Source: Limimaricola pyoseonensis
GTDB lineage: Bacteria; Pseudomonadota; Alphaproteobacteria; Rhodobacterales; Rhodobacteraceae
Assembly: GCF_900102015.1 (NCBI RefSeq)
Contig: NZ_FNAT01000007.1
Location: 1-64,000, forward strand
Length of the DNA: 64,000 bases
Direction: 5' to 3'
Positions within the stretch are counted from its first letter, which is position 1. Every line of letters starts with the position of its first letter. The position numbers and the translations under genes are program-made. Below, one piece after another: positions 46,143-54,934 of the stretch. The notes under the pieces are model-generated. The model was given only the letters and a program-made list of their open reading frames with translations, was not told the origin of the DNA and did no database searches.

Positions 46143-47767
46143 GGCCGCGGCCGCTGCACCGGCTGCGCCGGGCGCTTTTGCGCTGGGACCGGCTGATCAT
46201 CGCCGCCTCCCTGGCGCTGCCCTTCGTCGCGCCCTTCCTCCTGGGCTTCCTCTGGCTCACCGAGCATGACTGGCTCCTGCCCTATCTCGGCGTCTCGGTG
46301 GCGATCGCCGGCCTCGCCTACGGGCTGCGCTGGTTCGCGCGCCGCCGCCGCCCGGTGCCGGGCGACGCCAAGTCGGCGCTGATGGGCGAGATGAAGGTCG
46401 AGGCCGACCCGGTCTGGTCGGAGACCGAGCGCAAGGCCTACAACGCCGCCCGCCGCCGGATCGAACGCGAGACCGCCGAGCCGATCGCCTGGGCCGAGCT
46501 GCCCGACCTCGCGCTCTCGGTGATCGACGACATCGCCAAGGGCATGGGGCAGGCCGACCGCAAGGCGCTCGACTTCACGCTGCCCGAGGCGCTTCTGCTG
46601 ACCGAGCGCGCCGCGTCGCGCTACCGCGATCACCTGCGCCGCCACGTGCCCTTCTCGGACCGGATCTCGCTCGCCACGATCCACTGGGTCTGGAAGCATC
46701 GCGGCCGGGCCCAGCTTGCGATGGAGGCGGCCTATGCCGGGCACCGGGTGCTGCGCTTCGCGCTGAACCCGGCCAAGGGCGTGCTGCGCGAGGTCGAGTG
46801 GCTGATGGCGGGCGGCAACTCCTCCTATCTCGGCAACCAGATGATGGGCGTGCTGCAGGCGGTGCTGCTGGAGGAGGTGGCCCATGCCGCGGTCGAGCTC
46901 TACTCCGGGCGGCTGCGCTTCTCGGACGCGGAGCTCCTGCAGTTCCAGCTCGACGAGACCCGCGCCGACAAGGCGCGGCTGGCGCAGCCCGACGCGCCGC
47001 TGCGCGTGCTGGTGCTGGGACAGGTGAGCGCCGGCAAGTCCACCCTGATCAACGCGCTTCTGGGCGAGGACCGGACCGAGACCGACATGCGCGCCACCAC
47101 CGACGGCACCATCGCCTACGAGGCGGCGATCGACGGCACCGATTGCGTGCTGCTCGACACGCAAGGCCTAGACGGCAGCCCGTCGCGGCAGAAGGCGCTG
47201 CTCGAGGAGATGGCGCAGAGCGACATCCTGCTCTGGACGATCCGCGCCAACCGGCCCGGCCGGGCGGCGGATGCGCAGCTGCACGAGGCCTTCTGCACAT
47301 GGTTCGCCGAGCATCACGACCGGCGGCGGCCGCCGATGATCCTCGTGGCGACGGCGGTGGACCGCTTCGGCCCGGACTGGCCCTATCCCGAGCACGAGCT
47401 GCCGCAGGAGGTCAGCGACCGCATCCGCGACGCGATGGACGCGATCGCGAACGACATGGACGGCATCCGGCCGCGCCCGGTCAGCGCGCTCGAGCCGGAC
47501 TGGAACCTCGACGCGGTGCGCAGCGCGCTGTCGGGCGCGGTGAGCGAGGGACTTCTGGCGCAGCGCAACCGGCTGCGCATCGCGGCGGCGAGGCACGCCC
47601 GCTCGGGCGACACCCAGATCAGCCGCTCGGGGCGCGGGCTGTGGCAGGGCGCGAAGCTGGTGGGCGGGCGGCTGCTCGGGCGCATGGGCGAAGACGAAGA
47701 CGCCCGGCCGGAGGCCGGGCGTGGTGAGGATGCGAAGCCGGAGCCCCCGAAGGATCACTCGCCGTAG
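46139..47767 (+). CDS. Membrane-anchored GTPase
   Basis: A 542-residue protein with two N-terminal membrane helices (about 18-40 and 47-67), a long helical middle (90-285) and a C-terminal GTPase domain. G1 is VLGQVSAGKSTLINALLG (about 292-309), G2 is the Thr-rich RATTDGT, and G3 is LLDTQGLDG (Asp340). G4 is weak, reading VATAVDRFG. The tail after 510 is basic, then acidic. It is coupled to the previous GTPase by ATGA, so the two probably act together at the membrane. No family name is certain; dynamin-like or ribosome-biogenesis GTPases are the nearest general class. Confidence 0.78.
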   Translation: MRPRPLHRLRRALLRWDRLIIAASLALPFVAPFLLGFLWLTEHDWLLPYLGVSVAIAGLAYGLRWFARRRRPVPGDAKSALMGEMKVEADPVWSETERKAYNAARRRIERETAEPIAWAELPDLALSVIDDIAKGMGQADRKALDFTLPEALLLTERAASRYRDHLRRHVPFSDRISLATIHWVWKHRGRAQLAMEAAYAGHRVLRFALNPAKGVLREVEWLMAGGNSSYLGNQMMGVLQAVLLEEVAHAAVELYSGRLRFSDAELLQFQLDETRADKARLAQPDAPLRVLVLGQVSAGKSTLINALLGEDRTETDMRATTDGTIAYEAAIDGTDCVLLDTQGLDGSPSRQKALLEEMAQSDILLWTIRANRPGRAADAQLHEAFCTWFAEHHDRRRPPMILVATAVDRFGPDWPYPEHELPQEVSDRIRDAMDAIANDMDGIRPRPVSALEPDWNLDAVRSALSGAVSEGLLAQRNRLRIAAARHARSGDTQISRSGRGLWQGAKLVGGRLLGRMGEDEDARPEAGRGEDAKPEPPKDHSP

Positions 47768-50115
47768 GGCACCCAGATGTTCTTGATCTGCGTGGCGCGG
47801 TGCAGGAAGCCGCGGCCCTGGCCATCGCGGCCGGTCCAGTCGCGCGCGGCACCGTCCTCGACCCAGGACTGCTTGAGGTTGCCGGCCGAGGCCTCCTCGA
47901 TCATCCGGCCGCCCTCTTCGGTGCCGAAGTACCAGATGCCCGCCACGTCGTCATGCTCGGCCAGCGTCTTGGCGAGCGCGTCGCGCTCGCCCGCCACGAT
48001 GTTGACGACGCCGCCCGGCAGGTCGGAGGTGTCGAACACCTGGTAGAGGTCGGTCGCGGCCAGCGGATGCGTCTGCGACGGCAGCGCGACCACCGCGTTG
48101 CCCATGGCGATCGCCGGCAGCACGAGGCTGACGAAGCCCAGCAGCGGCTGCGCGGTCGGGCAGGCGATGCCCATCACGCCCAGCGGCTCGTGCATGGCGA
48201 GCGTGACATGCGCGCTCTTGGTCTGGTGCACCGCGCCGTCGAACTTGTCGGCCTGCGCCGCGTACCAGAAGGTGCGGCGGATCGCGGTCTCGACCTCGGT
48301 CCTGGCCGCGGACTTGGAGGCACCGAACGACACCAGCCGCGCCTCGAACTCAGTCGCGCGGGCCGAGAGGTTCTCGGCCACGTAGTAGAGCACCTGCGCG
48401 CGGTTGTGGCCCGTGGCCTTGCCCCAGCCCTTGGCCTTGTGCGCCGCCTCGACCGCGTTGCGGATGTCCTTGCGGTTGCCCAAGCCCGCGAGGCCCACCG
48501 GGCCGGAGCCACCCTGCACGGGGTAGGCGTAGCCCGAATCGGGCCGGGCCTGCTTGCCGCCGATGTAGAACTTGGCGGTGCGGTCGATGCCGGTGCCGTT
48601 GGCCGCCGCGCCGGGCTGGCCCACGGGGGCCTCGGGTGCCGCCTCGGGGCGCTTCGCCTTGGGCTTGGGGTGGGTCAGGTAGGCCATCATGCCCTCGCGC
48701 CCGCCCTCGCGGCCGAAGCCGCTCTCGCGGTAGCCTCCGAAGCCCGCGCCCGCGTCGAAGACGTTGGTGCAGTTGATCCAGACCACGCCCGCCTTCAACT
48801 GCGCCGCGATGTCGAGGCAGAGGTTGACGTTCTCCGACCAGATCGAGGCGGCGAGGCCGTAGCGGGTGTTGTTGGCCAGCGCCACCGCGTCCTCTGGGGT
48901 GCGGAAGGTGGTGACGGTCGCGACGGGCCCGAAGATCTCCTCGGTCGCCAGCGTCGAGGCGGGCTCGACCTTCATCGCGATGGTCGGCGGGAAGAAGCAG
49001 CCCTCGGGCGCGTCGCCCTGTACCAGTTCCGCGCCTTCCTTGACGCCCTGCGCGACGAGGCCGCGGATACGGTCGAGCTGCACCGGGTGGACGATCGCGC
49101 CCATGTCGGTGTTCTTGTCGAGCGGGTCGCCGACGCGCAGCTGGCGCATCCGCTTCTCCAGAAGCTCCTCGAAGCGTTTGGCGACGCTCTCGGCCACCAG
49201 CACGCGCGCGCCGGCGCAGCAGACCTGGCCCGCGTTGAACCAGATCGCGTCGACCACGCCCTCGATCGCGGCGTCGAGATCGGCGTCGGCGAAGACCACG
49301 AAGGGCGACTTGCCGCCCAGCTCCAGCGTCAGCGACTTGCCCGTGCCGGCGGTCTCGCGGCGGATGCGGCGGCCCACCTCGGTCGAGCCGGTGAATGCGA
49401 TCTTGTCGAGGCCCTCATGCGCCACGATGGACGCGCCGGTGCGGCCGTCGCCGGTGACGATGTTGAGCACGCCCTTCGGCAGCCCGACCTCGGCCGCGAT
49501 TTCGGCGAAGGCCAGCGCGGTGAGGGGCGTGTACTCGGCGGGCTTCAGCACCACGGTGTTGCCGGCGGCGAGCGCCGGGGCGACCTTCCACGCCAGCATC
49601 AGCAGCGGGAAGTTCCACGGGATGATCTGGCCGCAGACGCCATGCGGCGCGGTGCCCGGCAGCTCGTCCTCGAGCAGCTCGGCCCAGCCGGCATGGTGGT
49701 AGAAGTGGCGCGCCACCAGCGGCACGTCGGCATCGCGGCTCTCGCGGATCGGCTTGCCGTTGTCGAGGCTCTCGAGCACGGCGAGGAAGCGCGAATGCTG
49801 CTGCACGTGGCGGGCGATGGCGTAGAGATACTTGGCCCGCTCGTGGCCCGACAGCGCCGCCCAGCCGGGCTGCGCCTTGCGCGCGGCCTTCACGGCCGCG
49901 TCGACGTCGTCGGCGGAGCCTTGCGTGACCCGGCCCAGCACCTCGTTCGAGGCGGGCGACAGCACCTCGAAGGTCTCGCCCGGCGCGGTGAACCGGCCGT
50001 TGATGAAGTGGCCGAACCCGGCCTCGTTCTTCTTCAGCCAGTCGCGCACGATGGCGCTGTCCTCGGGGGCCTTGCCGTAATCCATGGTGGCGAGAATGTC
50101 CGTGATCGTGTTCAT
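47755..50115 (-). CDS. Aldehyde dehydrogenase ALDH16 (two ALDH domains)
   Basis: A double-domain aldehyde dehydrogenase of 786 residues, the length of ALDH16. The N-terminal ALDH domain (about 35-510) has GQIIPWNFPLLMLAWK, the catalytic Glu265 in LELGGKSPFVVF and the Cys in FNAGQVCCAG (299-300). After a Pro/Ala/Lys linker (515-540) comes a second ALDH-like domain (about 545-786) with no active-site Cys or Glu, as in other ALDH16 enzymes. The bacterial Loktanella ALDH16 is active. The gene lies 13 bases after deoC on the same strand. The 3' end overlaps the convergent GTPase gene by 13 bases. Confidence 0.9.
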   Translation of the reverse strand: MNTITDILATMDYGKAPEDSAIVRDWLKKNEAGFGHFINGRFTAPGETFEVLSPASNEVLGRVTQGSADDVDAAVKAARKAQPGWAALSGHERAKYLYAIARHVQQHSRFLAVLESLDNGKPIRESRDADVPLVARHFYHHAGWAELLEDELPGTAPHGVCGQIIPWNFPLLMLAWKVAPALAAGNTVVLKPAEYTPLTALAFAEIAAEVGLPKGVLNIVTGDGRTGASIVAHEGLDKIAFTGSTEVGRRIRRETAGTGKSLTLELGGKSPFVVFADADLDAAIEGVVDAIWFNAGQVCCAGARVLVAESVAKRFEELLEKRMRQLRVGDPLDKNTDMGAIVHPVQLDRIRGLVAQGVKEGAELVQGDAPEGCFFPPTIAMKVEPASTLATEEIFGPVATVTTFRTPEDAVALANNTRYGLAASIWSENVNLCLDIAAQLKAGVVWINCTNVFDAGAGFGGYRESGFGREGGREGMMAYLTHPKPKAKRPEAAPEAPVGQPGAAANGTGIDRTAKFYIGGKQARPDSGYAYPVQGGSGPVGLAGLGNRKDIRNAVEAAHKAKGWGKATGHNRAQVLYYVAENLSARATEFEARLVSFGASKSAARTEVETAIRRTFWYAAQADKFDGAVHQTKSAHVTLAMHEPLGVMGIACPTAQPLLGFVSLVLPAIAMGNAVVALPSQTHPLAATDLYQVFDTSDLPGGVVNIVAGERDALAKTLAEHDDVAGIWYFGTEEGGRMIEEASAGNLKQSWVEDGAARDWTGRDGQGRGFLHRATQIKNIWVPYGE

Positions 50116-50128
50116 GACGCGCTCTCCC

Positions 50129-51121
50129 TCAGGCCAGCGAATGACGGTGGGCGGCGGCGTAGCGCCCGGTGACGTGGTGTTCGAGCTGGCGCTCGATGTC
50201 GCCCAGCATCGACGACGCACCAAGGCGGAACAGGTCGGGCTGGAGCCAGTCGTTCCCGAGCTCTTCCTTCATCAGGTACTGCCAGGCCAGCGCGTCCTTG
50301 GCGGATTTCATGCCGCCGGCGGGCTTGAAGCCGACCCGGTGGCCGGTGGCGTCGCCGTAGTCGCGCAGCGCCCGCACCATGGTCAGCGAGACGGGCAGGG
50401 TGGCGTTGACGCCCTCCTTGCCGGTCGAGGTCTTGATGAAGTCGGCGCCCGCCTGCATCGCCACCATCGAGGCGGCATAGACGTTGCGCAGCGTCGCGAT
50501 GTCGCCGGTGGCGAGGATCGCCTTGAGATGCGCCTGCCCGCAGGCCTCGCGCATCGCCGCGACCTCGTCGTAGAGCGCGGCCCAGTCGCGCTTCAGCACA
50601 TGCTCGCGAGTGATGACGATGTCGATCTCGTCGGCGCCCTGGTCGACGGTCCAGCGGATCTCCTCGAGCCGCAGGTTCAGCGGCATCAGCCCGGCCGGAA
50701 AGCCGGTGGCGACCGAGGCGACGGGAATGTTCGTGCCGCGCAGCGCCTTGACGGCATGCGGCACCATGGTCGGGTAGACGCAGACCGCGCCGGTGGTCAG
50801 GCCCATCTCGGCGATGCCGAGCCCGTCGAGGATGCGCGGCGCCAGCGGCTGGCGCGCCTTGGCGCAGAGCCGCTGCACCCGGCCTTCGGTGTCGTCGCCC
50901 GCCAGCGTCGTGAGGTCGATGCAGCGGATCGCGTTCACGAGCCAGGCGGCCTGGTGGGTCTTCTTGACCGAGCGCCGCGTGGTCAGCGTCGCTGCCCGCC
51001 GCTCTGCGGCGGACCGGTTCACCGCACGGCCTTCGAACATCGCCGGATCGAGCGGGATGCCCGGGTTGCGGGGGTGGTTCGACAGGGCGTTCGGCTGGTC
51101 AGTCAGCTCGGCTGTGGTCAT
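50129..51121 (-). CDS. deoC: Deoxyribose-phosphate aldolase
   Basis: DeoC cleaves 2-deoxyribose-5-phosphate to acetaldehyde and glyceraldehyde-3-phosphate in deoxynucleoside use. The 330 residues form a TIM barrel preceded by an extra 60-residue N-terminus. The Schiff-base Lys230 is in GADFIKTSTGKEGVNATL, and Lys200 and Asp167 form the proton relay. RVGFKPAGGMKSAKDALAW is the phosphate-binding end. It is followed by ALDH16, which fits removal of the acetaldehyde product. No deoA or deoB is in the window. Confidence 0.96.
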   Translation of the reverse strand: MTTAELTDQPNALSNHPRNPGIPLDPAMFEGRAVNRSAAERRAATLTTRRSVKKTHQAAWLVNAIRCIDLTTLAGDDTEGRVQRLCAKARQPLAPRILDGLGIAEMGLTTGAVCVYPTMVPHAVKALRGTNIPVASVATGFPAGLMPLNLRLEEIRWTVDQGADEIDIVITREHVLKRDWAALYDEVAAMREACGQAHLKAILATGDIATLRNVYAASMVAMQAGADFIKTSTGKEGVNATLPVSLTMVRALRDYGDATGHRVGFKPAGGMKSAKDALAWQYLMKEELGNDWLQPDLFRLGASSMLGDIERQLEHHVTGRYAAAHRHSLA

Positions 51122-51298
51122 CGGTCGGCTCCGGCCGTGGATAGGATGACCGACTGTCTAACAGATAACGGCTTTCTGCCTAGACCTCCGCGACGGCACT
51201 TGTCCGAAGGCTAGGTTGCACCCCGGCAGGGCTTGGCAGGCCCCGCGCCGCCCGGTCGCGGCGCGGCCGGGGAGGCAGGCGCGGCGCCGGATCCGGCC

Positions 51299-51472
51299 TC
51301 ACTTGGTCAGGATCAGCTTGCCGGCCCGGGTGATCCGCAGCAGGTAGCTCTGCCCGTCGAGCAGGATATGGGCCCGCCCGCCCTCGGTCAGGCTGCGGGC
51401 GTCATGGACCGGAAGCTCCGCCTCCTCGGCGCGGGCGGGGCGGGGCAGCGGGTGGGGCGTCATCATCGTCAT
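51299..51472 (-). CDS. hemP: Hemin uptake protein HemP
   Basis: A small 57-residue protein of the HemP family, often the first gene of hemin-uptake loci. The conserved block is HDARSLTEGGRAHILLDGQS followed by YLLRITRAGKLILTK, which occupies the C-terminal two-thirds. The start MTMMTPHPLPRP is Pro-rich. No bacterioferritin-associated or hmu genes follow in the window. A less GC-rich upstream region with TTGAC/GTCAA arms is listed separately. Confidence 0.9.
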   Translation of the reverse strand: MTMMTPHPLPRPARAEEAELPVHDARSLTEGGRAHILLDGQSYLLRITRAGKLILTK

Positions 51473-51539
51473 GCGAAAACCTCGAAATCGCCGTGGCGCG
51501 GCTGGCCCCGCAGGGGCTGGCATGCGGTCGGCCTTGAAG

Positions 51540-51565
51540 TTGACCAAAACTATCGGGTTTGTCAA
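51540..51565. promoter_or_regulatory. TTGAC/GTCAA inverted repeat upstream of hemP
   Basis: TTGAC (51540-51544) and GTCAA (51561-51565) flank 16 bases about 70-95 bases before the hemP start. Read leftward, the second arm (with the preceding T) gives TTGACA, a perfect -35 box. Similar GTCAA elements occur in the divergent siderophore-uptake region. Iron control is the natural reading but is inferred. Confidence 0.45.
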
Positions 51566-51619
51566 TCGGCCGCGTCCGGGCCGGCCCGGGCCCGCGCGGT
51601 CGGCCTGCCGGGGCGGCGG

Positions 51620-52582
51620 TCAGTCGGCGGCGAAGCGCCACTCGGTGGTCTGGCGAAAGGTCTCGCCCGGCCCGAGCAGGATCGAGGGAAAGGCAGGGTG
51701 GCGCGCCGCGTCGGGCCAGCGCTGCGCCTCGAGCGCGAGGCCCGCATAGGGCGCGAGCCCGGCCGCGTCGCTGTCGCGCCCGTCATAGACCTGCAGGCCC
51801 GCCGCGGTGGTGGCCATCCGCATCCTCACGCCGCCGCCTGACAGCTCGGCCACCTCGCGCAGTGCCTCGTCGTCGCGCGACAGGCAGAAATTGTGGTCGA
51901 GCGGCGGCTCGCCCGGCACGAGGTCGCGCGGCGCGCGGAAATCCATGGCGCCGCCTGTGGTGGGCGCGATCTCGCCGGTGGGCAGGGTCTCATCGTCGGT
52001 CGGCAGCCAGTGCCCGGCCCGGACCCTGAGCCGGTGGCCCGACAGGTCCGGCGTGCCGGCGAGGTTCCAGTAGCTGTGGTTGACCGGGTTCATCAGCGTC
52101 GGCTCGTCGGTCACGGCCTCGAGCTCCAGCCGCAGCGTCGCCGGGGCGGTGACGCGCCAGCGCGCGGTGATCCGGCGGTTGCCGGGAAAGCCGTCCGCGC
52201 CCTCGGGTAGGTCGAGGACGAGCGTGGCGGCGTCTCCCGACCGCTCCGTCACCTCCCAGAGCCGGAACTGTGTGCCGTGCTTTCCCGAATGCAGCAGCGC
52301 CTTCCCGTCATTGGCCGGAAAGCGGTATTCCGCGCCGTCGATCGTGGCCCGCGCCCCGGCCAGCCGGTTGGCGACCGGCCCGACGATCGCGCCGAAATAG
52401 CGCATCGCGCCGTCGTAATCGGCAAGCTCGTCCGAGCCGAGCGTCAGGTTGCGCGCGACGCCTTCCAGCCGCACCGCGCGCAGGATCGAGCCGCGGGTCA
52501 GCAGGTCGACCGACAGGTCGCCCGCCGCCAGCGTCAGGCGGTGCACGGCGCGGCCCTCGGCCGTCGTGCCGAATGGCGTCAC
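51620..52582 (-). CDS. galM: Aldose 1-epimerase (mutarotase)
   Basis: Interconverts alpha and beta anomers of sugars such as galactose. The 320 residues are GalM-like: AIVGPVANRLAGARATIDG carries the substrate Arg, NPVNHSYWNLAG the catalytic His, and LEAQRWPDAARHPAFPSILL the catalytic Glu region. The start is GTG and shares GTGA with the stop of the SMP-30 gene. It is the last gene of the galactose operon and supplies the anomer used by the dehydrogenase. Confidence 0.94.
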   Translation of the reverse strand: MTPFGTTAEGRAVHRLTLAAGDLSVDLLTRGSILRAVRLEGVARNLTLGSDELADYDGAMRYFGAIVGPVANRLAGARATIDGAEYRFPANDGKALLHSGKHGTQFRLWEVTERSGDAATLVLDLPEGADGFPGNRRITARWRVTAPATLRLELEAVTDEPTLMNPVNHSYWNLAGTPDLSGHRLRVRAGHWLPTDDETLPTGEIAPTTGGAMDFRAPRDLVPGEPPLDHNFCLSRDDEALREVAELSGGGVRMRMATTAAGLQVYDGRDSDAAGLAPYAGLALEAQRWPDAARHPAFPSILLGPGETFRQTTEWRFAAD

Positions 52583-53445
52583 AGGATCACCCGGTGTTCC
52601 TTCTGCCCCGGCGCCATGGCCCGGGTCACGAAGGTGCGGCCCGAATCCGGCGCGTCGGCGATCTCGGCCTCCGACAGGCCGGCGATGGCCGAGGTGAGGT
52701 AGAGCGTCTTCATGTCGTCGCCGCCGAAGGCCGGGCAGGTGACCTGCGGCGCGCCGGGGCAGGGGTGGTGGCCGATCTCGCGGCCCTCGCGGTCGTAGCC
52801 CGCGAGCCTGTTCGAGCCCCATTGCGCGCTCCACAGCGTGCCTTCGCTGTCGATCACCGCGCCGTCGGGGTTGTGGCCGTGGCGCTTGAGGTCGACGAAG
52901 ACCTCGGCCTCGCCCACCGGCCAGCCGTCGTCGTCCATGCGCTGGCGCATGATCATGCCCGTGGGCGTGTCGGTGTAGTGCAGCCAGCCGCCCTCGGGCG
53001 GGAAGCAGATCGCGTTGGGGATGGTCATGCCCGAGCGGACCTGCCGCAGCTCGCCCCGGTAGTAGCGCCACAGACCGCCGGCGTTCACCTCGGCGTCGAT
53101 GCCCATGGTCGAGACGTAGAAGCCGCCATGCGGATCGGCGCGGCCGTCATTCGACCGCGTCACCGGGTTGTCGGCGTCGAAATCGACGACCTTCTCGCCC
53201 TTGCCGGTCTCGAGCGAGAACTTCACCAGCGCGGTGTTGGTGGCGACGAGGAGGGTGTCGCGGTCGATCCAGCCGCAGCAGGACGGCATGTCCTCGAAGA
53301 CCCATTGCCGCCCCTCGGGCGCGTGCAGCCGGCGGCCGAGGATGTCGAACCACAGAAGCTCCCCGCGCTCGGGGTGCCACAGCGCGCCTTCGCCGAGGGT
53401 GCAGATCGTGTCGTCATAGACCTCGAAGGCGGAGAACTCGGTCAT
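52579..53445 (-). CDS. SMP-30/gluconolactonase-family sugar lactonase
   Basis: A six-bladed beta-propeller lactonase, 288 residues. [20 protein letters not shown] carries the metal Glu. [18 protein letters not shown] and the motif HYTDTPTG follow, and [22 protein letters not shown] holds the catalytic Asp. By context it hydrolyses galactonolactone (or another aldonolactone) after the dehydrogenase. It overlaps dgoA by ATGA and galM by GTGA. Confidence 0.93.
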   Translation of the reverse strand: MTEFSAFEVYDDTICTLGEGALWHPERGELLWFDILGRRLHAPEGRQWVFEDMPSCCGWIDRDTLLVATNTALVKFSLETGKGEKVVDFDADNPVTRSNDGRADPHGGFYVSTMGIDAEVNAGGLWRYYRGELRQVRSGMTIPNAICFPPEGGWLHYTDTPTGMIMRQRMDDDGWPVGEAEVFVDLKRHGHNPDGAVIDSEGTLWSAQWGSNRLAGYDREGREIGHHPCPGAPQVTCPAFGGDDMKTLYLTSAIAGLSEAEIADAPDSGRTFVTRAMAPGQKEHRVIL

Positions 53446-54047
53446 GCCGTGGCCCCGTCATAGGCGGCGACGATCTCGTGGGCGCGGGCGGCGACGTCCT
53501 CGACCGGAAGGCCCGGCGTGTAGAGCGCGGTGCCGAGGCCGAAGCCGTCGGCACCGGCCTTGAGCCACTGGTCGAAGTTCGAGGCGCCGGCGCCGCCGAC
53601 GGCGTAGATCGGCACCTCGGCCGGGTAGACCGCGCGCATCGCCTTCAGCCCGTCCGGGCCGATCAGGCTCGCCGGGAACAGCTTCAGCCCGGTCGCGCCG
53701 GCGGCGATCGCGGCGAAGCCCTCGGTCGGCGTCATCACGCCGGGCCAGCTCTGCATGTTGCGCTTCACCGTGGCGCGGATCACCTCCGGGTCCATGTTGG
53801 GCGAGACGATCAGCGTGCCGCCCGCGGCGCGCACCTCGGCGACCTGATCGGCGGTGAGCACGGTGCCCGCGCCGATGGTGGCGCGCCCGGCGCAGGCCGA
53901 GGCCATGGCGGCGATGCTGTCGAGCGGATCGGGCGAGTTCAGCGGCACCTCGATCACGGTGATCCCGGCCTCGATCAGCGCTTCGGCGACGGGCACGGCG
54001 TCGGCGGGGGTGATCCCGCGCAGGATGGCGATCAACGGTCGGGTCAT
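53442..54047 (-). CDS. dgoA: 2-dehydro-3-deoxy-6-phosphogalactonate aldolase
   Basis: A KDPGal aldolase that yields pyruvate and glyceraldehyde-3-phosphate. The 201 residues form a TIM barrel: [18 protein letters not shown], the catalytic Glu33 in [12 protein letters not shown], and GTVLTADQV. Schiff-base Lys122 lies in [18 protein letters not shown], and VGGAGASNF binds phosphate. The N37SPD signature separates DgoA from the gluconate enzyme. Both ends overlap neighbours by four bases. Confidence 0.95.
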   Translation of the reverse strand: MTRPLIAILRGITPADAVPVAEALIEAGITVIEVPLNSPDPLDSIAAMASACAGRATIGAGTVLTADQVAEVRAAGGTLIVSPNMDPEVIRATVKRNMQSWPGVMTPTEGFAAIAAGATGLKLFPASLIGPDGLKAMRAVYPAEVPIYAVGGAGASNFDQWLKAGADGFGLGTALYTPGLPVEDVAARAHEIVAAYDGATA

Positions 54048-54934
54048 GTCTGGCTCCTGAGCTTCCAGGCGGCGGTGAGGCCCGCGAGGGTGACGGCGGT
54101 GGCGTTGGCCTGCGCGGCCGGCGCGCCCTGCGCGGCGAGCGCGCGGACGTAGAGACGCGCCAGCGGCCCCGCGCCGATCACGCCGATCTGCTGGCCGAGC
54201 CAGTAGGGCTTGGCGGCGGCCAGCTCCGCCCCGATCAGCAGCCCCGAGAGCCGGGCGCGGGCGGTGCCCGATCCCTGGCCGTGCAGGAGCCCCGCGGCGC
54301 GGATGCCGAACAGCCCGGCGGCGAGCCGCTCGGGCCGCGACAGCGTCTCGGAGACGGCGTCATCGAAGGCGGCGTCGTCCCAGTCGGTGCCGCCGACCGA
54401 GTGGCGCAGCACGCTGTGGTTCGAGAGCGCCGAGAAAAGCTCGCCGGTCATGAAGCTGCGGAAGCTCACCACCTCGCCGGCGCTGAGATGCGCCCATTTC
54501 GAATGGCTGCCCGGCATGCACAGCACGCCGTCCCAGCCGGGGTTGAGCGCGAGGAAGCCCGCGACCTGGGTTTCCTCGCCGCGCATCACGTCGGCCGGCT
54601 CCGACTGCGAAAGGCCGGGGATGATCGCCACCTCGAGATCGCCCGGCGCGCGGGTGAAGGGGGTCGAGAGCGGCGCGCAGGGCACGCGGGCATAGGCCGC
54701 CTCGGCCCAGCCCTGCCGGGCGCCGACCATGCCGCAGGCGATCACCGGCACCGGGCCGCCCTCCAGCCAGTCGCCGCAGAGCGCGCGCAAGGCGGGCTCG
54801 AAGCCGTCCGGGCCGAGCCGGCCCATGCCGTCCTCGGAATGGCGCTCCTCGATCACCGAACCGGAGGCGGTCATGCCCCAGCCGCGCAGATGCGTGGTGC
54901 CCCAGTCGAGCGCGATCCAGTCGGGCCGGCTCAT
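54044..54934 (-). CDS. dgoK: 2-dehydro-3-deoxygalactonokinase
   Basis: Phosphorylates 2-keto-3-deoxygalactonate before aldol cleavage. The 296 residues start [20 protein letters not shown], the phosphate loop of the family, and contain [34 protein letters not shown] and [15 protein letters not shown], all typical. It ends [10 protein letters not shown]. Start and stop overlap the neighbours as ATGA. The step before it, galactonate dehydratase (dgoD), is not in this window. Confidence 0.95.
   Translation of the reverse strand: MSRPDWIALDWGTTHLRGWGMTASGSVIEERHSEDGMGRLGPDGFEPALRALCGDWLEGGPVPVIACGMVGARQGWAEAAYARVPCAPLSTPFTRAPGDLEVAIIPGLSQSEPADVMRGEETQVAGFLALNPGWDGVLCMPGSHSKWAHLSAGEVVSFRSFMTGELFSALSNHSVLRHSVGGTDWDDAAFDDAVSETLSRPERLAAGLFGIRAAGLLHGQGSGTARARLSGLLIGAELAAAKPYWLGQQIGVIGAGPLARLYVRALAAQGAPAAQANATAVTLAGLTAAWKLRSQT

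Noticed and set aside
47800-50172. A 790-codon antisense frame over ALDH16
   Set aside because: No recognisable domain; the opposite strand has a complete ALDH16.
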